A stretch of 64,000 bases of DNA from Henningerozyma blattae CBS 6284 (taxonomy: Eukaryota; Ascomycota; Saccharomycetes; Saccharomycetales; Saccharomycetaceae). Under the pieces are notes generated by a model. The model made no database searches. It was not told where the DNA came from and worked only from the letters and a program-made list of their open reading frames with translations. Location: positions 327,501 through 391,500 of the forward strand of contig NC_020188.1 in the NCBI RefSeq assembly GCF_000315915.1, given 5' to 3'. This document shows, in pieces, positions 39,039 to 50,067 of this stretch. Position 1 is the stretch's first letter. Every line of letters begins with the position of its first letter. The translations under genes were made by a program, and so were the position numbers.

Positions 39039-39045
39039 TGGTAGC
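39039..39045 (+). other. candidate primer-binding site (initiator tRNA-Met type)
   Basis: TGGTAGC complements the last seven bases (GCUACCA) of yeast initiator tRNA-Met. It lies seven bases before the gag ATG, closer than expected, so the call is tentative. Confidence 0.4.
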
Positions 39046-39051
39046 ATTATT

Positions 39052-39896
39052 ATGTCCTCATCTACTGTTTTGGTTAAAGATCCTCATCCGTTTGATGGAC
39101 CCAGAGCCAGTTTGTCCCAGTTGAGCACTTTCGTTCAAGCTGTCGAAGTCCAATTTGTCAATTTGTCGTTAAATGTGTCTTTAACGATACTGAAAAGATA
39201 GGTAATACCGCCATTAACCTAACTGACTCGGCGCTTAACTGGCTTGTCATCTACTCCATTAATGTCAAAATCGCAGACCTTACTTACTCTGAGTTCATTG
39301 AAGAGTTTTGTAATGCCCATATTGGTAAGTAAGACACTTATGACATTATTCAGAAGATGTCATCGATGATACAAGCTCACTCTATTGACGATTACATCAC
39401 TGAATTTGACAACTTACGCCGTCTGCTTCCTTCTGGCTCCTCAAATGAAGATATGCTTATCCAATTATTTGTCAAAGGGCTTTAACCCAATACTCGCAAA
39501 GAGTTGTGTTTACGTCCTATTACCTCTTTTAATGAGGCTACCCAATTAGCCTTTCGTGCTGAAAATTGCTTGTAGTCAGATGGTTTCTCCATTGGTCCTT
39601 CTGTTGCTACTGGTCCTTCTATCGTTGACGCAGATGGTGACATTGTTATGGCTGCCCGTGGTTCTCGTTCTTCTCTTTCTTCTCGTTTTGGTTCATCTGG
39701 TCGTTCTATATTTCCTTCCCGTTATCCTGATTCTAATCACTGGCGTCAAAAGTATTGTGAGGCCTGCATGAAACGACGCTTATTTTTTAATTCTATGAGT
39801 CCTGATTATCAGTTATCTAAATGCCCTCAAGGTTCGAAATCGTCCTTTTCACATCGTTCCAATAATGCAAGGCCTCTCCAAGCTCACCATTACTGA
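39052..39896 (+). pseudogene. gag of element 2, frameshifted with three stops
   Basis: Begins MSSSTVLVKDPHPFDGPRAS in one frame. Near 39165-39171 the coding sense moves to another frame (CVFNDTEKIGNTAINLT). In that frame stops occur at 39330 (TAA), 39483 (TAA) and 39573 (TAG), while the protein context continues across each. Capsid-like similarity to element 1 is seen (TYDIIQKMSSM). A cysteine cluster near the end (CEAC...SKC) is only a partial zinc knuckle, without the usual histidine. Confidence 0.8.
39867..39873 (+). promoter_or_regulatory. candidate +1 programmed frameshift site GCA-AGG-C
   Basis: In the gag frame the codons are GCA then AGG then C. Slipping one base forward reads GGC and enters the open pol frame. 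The gag stop is at 39894-39896. The combination resembles the Ty3 site (GCG-AGU-U) in its first codon and the Ty1 site (CUU-AGG-C) in the slow AGG codon. Confidence 0.6.
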
Positions 39897-42800
39897 GGCA
39901 TTCCAAGTCGCTGCCACTGCTCCTGTTGATTATATCTCTACCCCTGGTTCCGCTAGCTCTCCATGTCCCACTGTTTCTGTCCCTACTCCCGTTTATTCTC
40001 CTGCTGCTAATCACCTCATACCCTCAGTTGTTTCTCTCGTCGCACCCTCGTCTGATCCCTCATCATCACCCTTAGTTGGTTGGCGCCTTGAGCAATCCTG
40101 TTCGATTAATGGTATTCCGTTCGATGTTCTGTTTGATACAGGTAATCCTACGTCGCTTATTAGTTCCGATATCGTTCGTGATAATAACTGGTCTACGTAT
40201 CCTGTTGAACCATTTATTTGGTCTGGTGTCTTCCCTGATCGTCGTTCTTCTACTTCTATCACTACATTTTGGATTTTCGAAGTTAACGGTTCCGAGTTTT
40301 CTGCTGCTGCTTACGTCTCGAATAATTTGGTTAATAAAGTTATCGTTGGGTCCCCCGTTGTATCCAAATATTGGGAGTTGTTGTCTCCAGCTTTACCTAC
40401 TACGTCTAGTTCCTTATACATTGTTGATTCGTTACATGAAGGTTCCGTTTCTGATATATATCCTAATGAAATTCAAGAAGTATTTGTTGTCTCGTTAGCC
40501 GCCAACACGTTATCTGATTCCTTTCGCCTACTTCCTGATTTACAAGGTGACTTCGCCTCCACCGTCAGTGATGAGTTATCCCCTTCTTCTGCCTCTCGCA
40601 ACTTTTCTTACGATATTGTTTTGAGAAAGGGGGAGAGTTTACCAAAATTTCCTCCATATAGACTGACCCCATTGCTAACTCAGGAATGTAAAAGTATCGT
40701 TGATGACTTACTCACAAAAGGTATTCTTATTAATAGTAATAGCCCATATTCATCCCCAGTCTTATTGGTAAAAAAGAAAAAAGATACTTATCGAATGTTA
40801 GTTGATTTCCGTCAATTAAATAAAAGAACCGTAGAATATCCTTTCACAATGCCCAGAATAGACGATTTATTTGCTAAAATTGGAGCTTGTATTGTATTCT
40901 CAACACTAGATTTACGTTCAGGCTATCACCAAATACCTACTAATCCCGAATCTGAAAGGTTAATTGGTTTTACGACCCCGTGTGGTCACTATCATTATAA
41001 AGTTCCCTGTCTTTTTGGTCTCTGCAACGCCCCTGCAAAGTTTTCGCGCTATATGCAATAGATTTTAGGTAATATTCCAAATGTCTATGTGTATTTAGAT
41101 GATGTTTTAATTGCTTCACCAAGTAAGGAACAACATATGAATGACCTACGAACGGTATTACAGAGATTAAAAGATGCTAAACTAATATGTAAAAAGAAGA
41201 AATGTCATTTTCTGCAAGACACCGTTGAGGTTTTAGACCATACGATCAGTGCAAAAGGTATATCTGAAATAAAAGAAAAAACTGAAGCAATAAAGAATTA
41301 TCCAATGCCAAATAGTATTAAAACTGCTCAAAGTTTTTTAGGAATGGTTAATTACTATCGAAGTTTTATTCAAAATTGTAGCGCAATTTCAAAATTGATA
41401 ATCCAATATGTCTCAAAGAAATGTGAGTAAGGTGAAACACAGTCTAACGCGGTGAATGAGCTAAAACATTTGTTATGTTCTGCTCCAGTTCTGGTACCAT
41501 TTGTTCCAGGTGATACCTACAGGTTGACAACATATGCTAGTATTGTAGATATTAGTGGCGTGTTAGAACGTGTGGTTGAAGATAAGTTAAAAGGTATAGT
41601 TGGGTATTATTTAAAAACTATCTCCGATACACAGACTATATATGCGGTAGGCGAATTAGAATTACTGGCTATTATTTCGAATTTGGGACACTTTAAATAC
41701 TACCTGCATGGTCACAAGTTTATACTCCGCACAGATCATGTTTCCCTACTTTCGTATAATAGCTTAAAAGAACCATCCAAAAGTGTTGCCCGTTGGTTGG
41801 AGTTTTTTTTAGGAGAATTTGACTTTAAACTCGAATATATCGAAGGTGGTAATAATGTTGTGGCAGACCCGTTGAGTCGTCCTGTTGAGATTAATACTAT
41901 TGCTCAGCATGATGTGTGTCCAATTTTACAACTAGAGAGCATAACACCCACATAATGGTTATCGGAATTTTCCAAAGATCTATAGTCTACTGCTATAGTG
42001 GTTCGGTTAGGCATTATTGTTGATCTAGACATAAGTGATGAAAATACAACTCTATTCCAGAAATATTTGAAGAAATTTAAGTTCGCGAAGAAAGGTATAG
42101 AACGACACGTGGTTGAATCAAATGTTTTGAAGTACGAACATAGAGTATGTGATCCAATGTCACGAAGAAAAAGTCTTTTAGCCATATATCACGAGAGTAT
42201 GTTGCAAGGTGGCCATTTCAGCGAAAGTACAACGATAAACAAAATATGTCCTTTGTATTGCTGGCCTTCAATGACGGTAGACACTAAGACTTATGTGAAA
42301 AGTTGTCTACAATGTCAATTGATGAAAAGTTACAGACCTAACGTTGATGGTACCTTAAAACCCTTAGATATCCCTACAGGTCGTTGGTTGGATATTTCCA
42401 TTGATTTTATTACTGGCGTGCCTGAAACACTGTTCACTAAGATGAATATGATATTGGTTGTGATAGATCGTTTTACAAAACATGCTCATTTCATTGCTAC
42501 CAATAAAGATTGTGGCTCCCAAGAAACACTGAATTTTCTGTACTGGTTTGTTTTCTGTTACCACGGTTTTCCTCGATCTATTGTATCGGACAGAGATATT
42601 CGCATTACTACTGGTGTTTATAAAGAATTAACGGAACCTCTAGGTATACAATTAAAGCTGTCCTCAACGAACCACCCACAAACCGACGGACAAACTGATG
42701 CAACAAATAAGACGCTTGGTCGGTCGTTAAGAAGCTATTGTTCTAATGACCAACGACAATGGGACCGATTTTTACCACATCTAGAATTTGTCTACAACAG

Positions 42801-43482
42801 TACCTTTCAAAGGTCATTAGAAGCTGCTCCATTTGAAGTTGACATAGGTTTTATTCCGAATGAACCCTTATTAGATACTGGTATTGCGCTATCATCTCGA
42901 AGCGATTCTGCTGTTGAAATAACTAAGACTTTAAAAGCCGTATCGTTACGCACATCTGACATATTGAGAGAATATCAAGAAACTATGGATCTTCAGACTA
43001 ATGTACATCGAAACGAATTTAATTATGAAGTTGACGATTTGGTCCTGTTACACCACGATGTTTATTTCACTGGGGGAAGGTATACCAAGATACAATCTAT
43101 TTTCCTAGGTCCCTTTAAACTGGTTAAATTACAAAACAACACTTGTAAACTAGATTTACCATCATCATTCAAGAAACATAGAACAATTAATATAAAATGG
43201 ATTAAAAAATTTATACATTACAAAGATAGGTACCCAAAAGGATTGCCACATATATCTACTGAGAGACTTCTGGGAATTCCTGAGATTATTTCGGTCGTTG
43301 GCTATGATATCGAGTTAGGCATGGTTTACTGTAAGATGCAAGATACAGACCCTCCGCTAATCTGTTCTTACCCATTAGAAGACTTTGCCCAAATTCCTAG
43401 GTTTAGAAAAACGTCGTTACTGAACAATTTTAATTCATTAGCTAGAACATTGGAGGAGGAAGGTATTGTAGACATATTCTAA
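39870..43482 (+). pseudogene. pol of element 2: protease, reverse transcriptase, RNase H, integrase, with four nonsense codons
   Basis: One continuous frame apart from in-frame stops at 41059 (TAG), 41428 (TAA), 41953 (TAA) and about 41989 (TAG). Domains in order: protease with FDTGNPTS (about 40135), reverse transcriptase (SPYSSPVLLVKKK, TLDLRSGYHQIP, YLDDVLIAS), RNase H, integrase with CLQC, SIDFITG and SDRDIRI. Two catalytic positions are changed compared with element 1: RNase H reads TYAS for TDAS, and the integrase motif reads HPQTDGQTDAT where a glutamate is expected after QT. The last codons overlap the polypurine tract and the LTR start. Confidence 0.87.
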
Positions 43483-43763
43483 GTACATCAAAAGTTAACT
43501 AAGCAATAAAAAGTAATGTTCTCAAGTCTAAACTATATGCAAAATAATGACGCAATCTGATGACTACGAGCCATACAATTATACAATTATACAGTCGTGC
43601 ATTCACGCAACTATATGACTATGAGTCATAATATCATGAACTCATACACTCATGTAATTGTGTAATTGTGCAATTGTTTGACAATTAATAAACTAATATT
43701 CAGGTTTGTGTAAACCCTAAGTCCTCATAGTATTATTAGTACTGTCCCGAGACGATTACAACA
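43464..43763 (+). mobile_element. 3' LTR of Ty3-like element 2 (300 bp)
   Basis: Starts TATTGTAGACA right after the purine tract GGAGGAAGG and ends CGATTACAACA. It overlaps the last six pol codons. The interior differs from the 384-415 bp LTRs elsewhere in the window, so it belongs to another subfamily. It contains short direct and inverted repeats such as CAATTATAC. Confidence 0.75.
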
Positions 43764-44316
43764 CTTTTTTTATAGATGATTGCTGAAAAATCATATAATT
43801 ATTTTCTAATTATTTCGTAAAAAGACATTTTATCAATTGTTTAATTTTCACGTGGCTGGTTTGGTTCATAATTAAGGTATTTGTTAAATAAGGGAAATGT
43901 TCTTTAAGGCTAAAGAACATTTATCAATGGAGCTTGTTTTAGCTTACTATTAAGATCATATTTTGTAAATAAATATAGATGTTTATAGAGTATGTAAAAG
44001 AAGTAATCCAAAATTACATCAAAATTCATTATTTAATAATACCAGACTCTCTTCAATTACAGAAAGTTTGTTTTATAATAATTATATAGTCTAAAAGAAA
44101 CAAGTATATCTTCGTAAGTTCGAAGTCGGCTAACTTGGCTAAAGTTACAATTTGTTATTATATTGTATTGTATTCTTAAGTTGGTATAAAACAATTTCTG
44201 TGGTATTACAGATAAAATGTTGATCGAAATAGCTTGGTTCTTTTATATATCCAGAATATATAGAACTATAGACAAAGGTTAGACATTAATGGGAATTAGA
44301 CGAGTTTATATACAAT
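43764..44316. other. spacer between element 2 and the LTR cluster
   Basis: About 550 bp, AT-rich, nothing recognised. Confidence 0.4.
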
Positions 44317-44873
44317 TGTGCTGGAATATGATTATATCATTTTCTATTAAGTGGTAAAAGACTTTTTATCACGTGTCTTATTATTTAAAAAGTGTTTTTC
44401 TTTTTATATTGAAAAACACTATTTAAGAAATATATTCATTTTAGTTATAGTATTTACTATATATATCTAAATAAAGTAATCGCCTTTACATCTTAAACAC
44501 TGTATAACAATGTCTAACTCTCTTGAATCCCAGTAAATTGGACTGGCATCATAACATCATGACAACTGGACAACGTGTCTATATATTGCGGACACGTTGT
44601 TTCTGAGGTTAGACTTCAGCACATGAGTTACGTGTCTTGGTTGACACATTAGTACTTGTTGGAATTCAACACATTTTGTGACATAGTGATACTGTCAGTA
44701 CACTGTGCCAAGGGTTAGGAACTTACAAGCCCTAAGCAAATCAGAGATGTTCGTGTCAACATGTTGTGACGCGTAAACTCGCATTATATACTGAATAAGA
44801 TAAGTAAGTTATAGTTATAAGAATAATCAGGGTTATAGGCATATGTGCAATACTAGTCCGATCACTATACAAT
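44317..44873 (+). mobile_element. Ty1/copia-like LTR, copy B
   Basis: Starts TGTGCTGGAATATG, same orientation as copy A at 15896. It also has ATG followed by codons for S-N-S-L-E-S-Q, then a stop. After GAATCCCAGT it has about 240 bp that copy A lacks, with several GTGTC/GACAC and CACA motifs, and then rejoins copy A at GAATAAGATAAG. ACAAT occurs immediately left of the start and again at 44869-44873, possibly a target duplication. The 3' boundary is uncertain. Confidence 0.65.
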
Positions 44874-44879
44874 ATTTTC

Positions 44880-45294
44880 TGTTGTAAACCAACTTAGGAG
44901 TACGATACACTTAAATAGTAATTACCAAAACTAAACTTAACAATCTTATTAACTTAACACCAGTTAATACTTCGAACTTACGAATATAATTGTTGTTCTT
45001 TTTAAACTAAATAACTATATGAAAGAACTATAAATTTATGTCTTAAGTCTCGAAAAGCTGGCCTTTAAATACTTTTCAAAGGTCAACGCCAGCTTTTCCA
45101 TTTTACTTTAATTGGACTGTTTGTAAACTTACTTACAAGGGTAGGAGTGCACAGTTTAAGTAATGCTGGCTAACTAGTAGAGATTATGCATCGAACCGAT
45201 ATTCACAGGTATACAACTAGCAGATGCTCAGTGTTATGTATAATTTCTAGTTAGCAACTTGTAGATGAGTATAAAGTCAATCTCGTCTACAACA
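44880..45294 (-). mobile_element. Ty3-type LTR, solo, copy 2 (415 bp)
   Basis: On the minus strand begins TGTTGTAGACGAGATTGAC, and on the plus strand TGTTGTAAACC, so the ends are TGTTGTA/TACAACA. It is highly similar to copy 1 at 12016-12399 outside the central indel. Its edge is 16 bp from the 5' end of tRNA-Lys, the classical Ty3 position at the Pol III start site. No matching flanks (ttttc / aatca) remain. Confidence 0.85.
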
Positions 45295-45310
45295 AATCAC
45301 AAGAAACTCA

Positions 45311-45404
45311 TCCTTGTTAGCTCAGTTGGTAGAGCGTTCGGCTTTTAAGAAAATTCTTAAGCAAGGATACCGAAATGTCAGGGGTTCGAGCCCCCTATGA
45401 GGAG
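45311..45404 (+). tRNA. tRNA-Lys (anticodon UUU), with intron
   Basis: Exon 1 45311-45348 (TCCTTGTTAGCTCAG...), intron 45349-45369 (21 nt) one base 3' of the anticodon, exon 2 45370-45404. The anticodon TTT is at positions 34-36, the A box is TAGCTCAGTTGG and the B box GGTTCGAGCCC. The mature length is 73 nt. T runs just downstream (45408-45420) give the Pol III terminator. Intron position is canonical; S. cerevisiae tRNA-Lys(UUU) also has an intron. Confidence 0.98.
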
Positions 45405-45422
45405 TTTCTTTTTAACTTTTTG

Positions 45423-45773
45423 TGTGTAACAATTTTAAGCTTTGCTACCCCCAGTAGTATATCTTTTTGGCTGCTAGTTCAATACCAACTGTTTTTTAAA
45501 CCATACAAGTATATACCTGAGCCTATGTAAGTTAAATATTATTATTATTACGTTCCGATTTGTTCACTATACACTTCCATCTTTTGTATTTCGTCCTTTT
45601 TGTTTTCTGGTTCTTACCTCTTTGTTCTACTTTAACCCTCTAGTTTATTCTTTTAGCTTTAGATTCTTAAATAGAATTTATGTTCATGATTCACTTGTTA
45701 ATCTACATGTTCATTCCGTTATCACGTGATACTGATTTATACACGTGACTAACGTAGCTCACACTACGTGACA
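45423..45773 (+). mobile_element. solo LTR, family X copy 2 (351 bp), with TTTTG target duplication
   Basis: Begins TGTGTAACAATTTTAAG and ends CTACGTGACA. It is flanked on both sides by TTTTG (45418-45422 and 45774-45778), a 5-bp target-site duplication, which proves insertion by an LTR-retroelement integrase. It lies 18 bp past the 3' end of tRNA-Lys, directly behind the terminator. Full-length inverted match to 11458-11813. Confidence 0.88.
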
Positions 45774-46770
45774 TTTTGCCATGCGGTCACGTGATGATCG
45801 TTTGCCTCCAATTATTCCATATATTTTTACGCTTTAAAACAAGTAACAATGCTATTATATTTTAGAGTAGTATTTAAGAGGTATTTAGATGGGCGAATAA
45901 TAAAAATATTTTTCGTGATTTATCCTTTATTCCATAATACTTTCCAAATACAGAGAATGTTCGCCAATTTCATATAATATTCTCCGATGAAATTCCCGAG
46001 ATGCTTATAATAATCATCAGATACGAAAACCAAATTCTGGAAACTTGGAACTTTAATACTTGTGCTTAGAAGGGTTGAAAAATATTGAAGGTACAAAAAA
46101 TCAAAGTTACTGAAGTATAAATAAAACCATTATACTTAAAACAAGAAAAAAATTTGAGCGGTAAACTCACTTTTATCCAACATTATATTATCAGAAAGCT
46201 GCTAATAATTGAAGTACAATTGTATAAATATAATAGTTTGTTTGTGGGTATAACAACTATTTTCAGCCAGACAATATTAAAAAAATAGTTAATTAGATGA
46301 TCAATAACCCATCATTTTATATTAATATGATTCAAAAAAAATAAAAAAAGAGAAGTATTTCTTTTGTTTGTAGAGAGAACTTATTTCATAAGCGATGACA
46401 ACACTATAAACCTAAAAGCAGTAATAAAATTTAATAATTTAAAATAACGGAGTTATTAAAAACTAACAAATATAAAATTCCCTTTCGGATTTTTCCAAAT
46501 TCCGAAAAAATACACGTGGACAGAAAAAGATATTTTTCAATTTTCAATTTTTGATCAATTTTAGAATTTTTAATACTAGTGCTAATTTGTCAAATAAGAC
46601 TAAATAGGAACTTTGTAAGGCTAATGCTTGAAAAGTTTTCAACTGAAAGATATTTACACGCACACCTTACATATCAGTTTGCAATTAATTGCTACTTATT
46701 TGAATAAATTTTATAAAGTGGAAATTTATTACTGGCATCAAACGGAAATTAAATAGGAGGCAAAAAAACA
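45774..46770. other. intergenic upstream of PSP2
   Basis: About 1 kb AT-rich. A TTCCGAA and a CACGTGG motif around 46497-46518 lie close together but do not make a convincing centromere (no ordered CDEI-CDEII-CDEIII). Nothing else recognised. Confidence 0.45.
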
Positions 46771-48296
46771 ATGTGTATGTTTAAACAAAATTCAAGAATT
46801 ATTATAATTGAAACAATTTTTTTTACTAACCTTTAAACAATTTTAATCAAATATTTTATTTAGCTGGAAATAATGCTGGTAAAAAAATGTCCCTAGAACA
46901 ATTCTTGGGAGATCCAACGTTGGATGTTAATGGCATATCTGATAACAATATGCCAATTGATTTAAATTCAATTACTAACACAACAAGTTTGGATTTATTA
47001 AAACAACACGCACCTAATTCTAATGCCGTACGCCACTCATACCATAATAATTACGAAGATATGGGTGAAGAAAATGAGAGTAATTATCATACTCGCCCAA
47101 CAAATCAATTATCGGGCCCGCCATATATTGTTAAGTTTTCTAATTTACCATCCAAATTTAGTGATTTTGAAATTAATGATTTATTTGAATCAAAATTTAC
47201 TCGTTTTATTAAATTTAAACTTTTCTGGGAGTTGAATAAAAATCCATCAATTGAAATATTGAAAAATGGTTCCAAATTTGATCAAAATTTTAAAAGATCT
47301 TCTAAAGTTGCATTTGTAGAGTTATATTCGGGACGTGATGCTATGAAAGTTTTAACACATTGGTATGAACCATTAAGAGATTTGCATGATATTATAGTGA
47401 AGCAAGCTGATTTTGAAGATTTCAAACATTATGGAGAGAAGTATCAACTTTTAGATTTGAAAAATAATCCAATGGATGATCCATCTAAACCTTTTGAAAA
47501 TTTAGAACGTGAAAATGTAATTGAAAACAAACGCATTAATAATATAACACAATCATTAAATGGTCTTCAACTAGAAAGTTTATCTCATGTGAATAAACCT
47601 ATAGATAAACCATTATCCTACTCACAACTTATTTCTAAAAACTCTAATGAAAAAACAAATAATAAGGTGAATAGTGATTATCTAAATCACACTCATAAAA
47701 CTGAATACCAAGATGTTGAAAATAATGAAGAATATGAAGTGATGAAAAGTGAGGAAAGTAAAGAAAAAGAGAATAACGAATTTAAAGAGCTTGAAGAGCT
47801 TAGAGAACATAAAGAAAACAAAGAGAATAGGGAGAATAAAGAAAATGTAGATGAAAACTTGGATGAGAATAAACCAAAACAATTTGTTTTTAAGAATCCA
47901 GAAAGAAAGAGAACAACACATTTCAATTCAAATAAGCATTATCGAGGTAAAAAGCAATATAATGATGGTAATAGAAACAATGATTCCTATAGGAGAAATA
48001 ATAATGAATCTTATAAGCATAATGAATCGTATAAAAATAATAATGAATTACATAAAAATAATGAATCATACAAAAGTAATGTATCGTATAATGATACTGA
48101 AGCATCTGCTTCACCTACCTACTCATTATTTAAACCTGCTAGCAGTTTCTTAGGTGGATCAAATAGCAATAATACATCTGATAACCATAGAGGAGGAAAT
48201 AGAGGCGGTAGAGGCGGCAGAGGTAGAGGCGGCAGAGGAGGAAGAGGCAGAGGCGGCAGAGGAGGCTACAGAGGAGGTAGAGGAGGTGGCGTATAG
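46771..48296 (+). CDS. PSP2: PSP2, RGG-motif RNA-binding protein (two exons, 4-nt exon 1)
   Basis: Exon 1 is ATGT (46771-46774). The intron is 46775-46863 (89 nt) with GTATGT, TACTAAC at 46824-46830 and TTTAG at the end. Exon 2 is 46864-48296. The join reads M-S-G-N-N-A-G-K-K and then MSLEQFLGDPTL, so the product has 478 residues; the ORF from the internal ATG at 46887 has 469. The central region (about 80-195) resembles an RRM-like fold (PPYIVKFSNLP, KVAFVELYS). Long acidic and asparagine-rich stretches follow, then a C-terminal RGG box (about 440-478). In S. cerevisiae Psp2 binds mRNA and promotes translation of autophagy factors. An intron with the same signals and a very short first exon is known for S. 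cerevisiae PSP2. The 3' end is 30 bp from an assembly gap. Confidence 0.93.
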
Positions 48297-48326
48297 GCTA
48301 TGTAGATAAACTATGTAATTGAAGTA

Positions 48327-48426
48327 NNNNNNNNNNNNNNNNNNNNNNNNNNNNNNNNNNNNNNNNNNNNNNNNNNNNNNNNNNNNNNNNNNNNNNNNNN
48401 NNNNNNNNNNNNNNNNNNNNNNNNNN
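48327..48426. other. assembly gap, 100 N
   Basis: Exactly 100 undetermined bases. PSP2 and PPZ on its two sides are ancestral neighbours, so the scaffold join is plausible. Confidence 1.
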
Positions 48427-49794
48427 GTTAAATAGTGTTGTAATAAATTGTTTCTTCGACACTAATCATGTATAGGTTTTACAATAATGTGCAAATATAT
48501 GATATTAGTCTCAGATGTTTATATTGACTCTTATTATATACTATGAATATTTTAGAGTATATATCCTAAGGCCGTAACTCACTATTTAAAACACTTGAGG
48601 ATTGATCTTATATTAAGAACAGCAATTTCTCCTATATTAATAGAAGATGCAATAGACTATTGTATTTCTAGATCTAGGGGTAAGATATGTGGCGCTGCTC
48701 AAATAATTTTAGATAGCTTATTCCTAAATTAATACTACAAGATCTTTTTAATGAATCGACAATAGGCAAGCTGCTGGGGTGAGCTGAGTCAAAACATTCC
48801 AAAGAATTTTACTCCAACAGGTAAAATTCTTTAGGTACTATTATGGGTTTTGTTGGAGAGTAGTTGTAAATATAGGGATTTGCTAAAAGTTTTAACACCA
48901 ATCTTACCATAAATATTTCGAAGGATATTAGATCTAAGTTCTATGTTATCTTAGAGAAATATTAGTTTTTACATTATCTTATTGCCTTTCTAACTTCATA
49001 GCCTCTGCTGATAACAATCAATATTTCTTGTATTTCACTTATAAAAACCTAATCCATTTATTGGATAACCCTTGGGTGAAATACCAGATGATATACCCAC
49101 TGATTCCAATACTAACTCAAAACCCACACAATGGAATAATACCTTTCTAAAACTATTATTCTGTTTGTCGAAGGTGGATGAGCTATGAGATAGAGCTTCA
49201 CATAGGACTCATTTGATAAAACATTCTATAGAAATAAACAAGCTAAAAATTTTCTCAAACTACTATTTACTAAACAGGAGCCTAACTTTCTCAATTAGTA
49301 TAATTTCTTAAATAAAGCCATAGATATATCATGTACCACAGAACGTTTAGCTGAGTAGCATACACAATTCAACATTTTATTCTCGAATACAATTTACTAT
49401 CCCTTTCTTTGATTATTTACTTTTTAATTTCCAAGATAGTATTCATACAATATATAATATTATTTGTAAGCTTCTACCTCTTGAATTTTTATTTTATTAT
49501 ATAGAAGTTTACCGACCAAATAAGAAACCTCGGCTAATATTTTTTTATTATTTTTTAAATTCTTTTTAAATTCTTTTTAAATTCTTTTCTAATGTACGAA
49601 TATAAGTATGAATATACGAAGAAATAGAAATTGGGAAAAAGCAACAGAAATACAAAAATATATACAAAGAAGAATGATATGAAAAAAAGAGTAATATTAG
49701 TTTTATAAATGACTATGGAATATAAACAGATTGAACAAGTATATGCATATCTCTATGAGATAAATTATGATATGAAAGTGAGGGTATAAGAAAC

Positions 49795-49875
49795 ATGGGA
49801 GCATGGAAATATGGAAGTATGAAAGTATGAAAGTATGAAAATATGAAAATATGGCAACATGGAAACATAGAAACA
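49795..49875. repeat. 8-9 bp microsatellite (ATGGAAAT / ATGAAAGT)
   Basis: About nine degenerate units based on (A)TGGAAAT, ATGAAAGT and ATGAAAAT. Confidence 0.75.
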
Positions 49876-50067
49876 ACATAGGATGCAATAATTGGATTTA
49901 TAATAATGCAAAGTCTATACTATATTACAGGACAAGGAGTGAGAGTACTTGGATGTTTTATTTTGTTTGCTATTTTTATAATATGCGGATCTTTTTTTAT
50001 GTGAGGGTTTTTTGTTCGCGGATCCTTTTACAGACTAGCGAAGAATTCACTTCGAAGGAATCAATAG

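Larger units (their letters stand above)
39039..43763 (+). mobile_element. Ty3/gypsy-like element 2, near full length but inactivated
   Basis: It starts with a candidate primer-binding site TGGTAGC (39039-39045), the Ty3 type complementary to the 3' end of initiator tRNA-Met. Gag (39052-39896), pol (39865-43482) and a 300-bp 3' LTR (43464-43763) follow. Pol overlaps the end of gag in the +1 frame, as in Ty3. The 5' LTR is missing or too diverged to see. Inactivated by one frameshift and seven nonsense codons, plus changes at catalytic positions. Confidence 0.85.
48297..50067. other. gap-containing region between PSP2 and PPZ
   Basis: A 100-N gap at 48327-48426, then 1.6 kb of AT-rich DNA. 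Frames are short and broken. Some segments (about 48900-49500) read as conserved-looking peptide pieces in changing frames, but I cannot name a family. An 11-bp TTTTTAAATTC array (49550-49587) and a run of ATGGAAAT/ATGAAAGT units (49795-49875) are present. Confidence 0.5.

Noticed and set aside
45311..45404. Considered whether the tRNA-Lys was a pseudogene because of its interrupted anticodon arm
   Set aside because: The 21-nt interruption is a canonical tRNA intron one base 3' of the anticodon, and the remaining arms pair fully.
46490..46520. Possible centromere (TTCCGAA near CACGTGG)
   Set aside because: CDEI and CDEIII would have to be separated by a CDEII of about 80-160 bp, but here the motifs nearly touch and the CDEIII flank does not fit.
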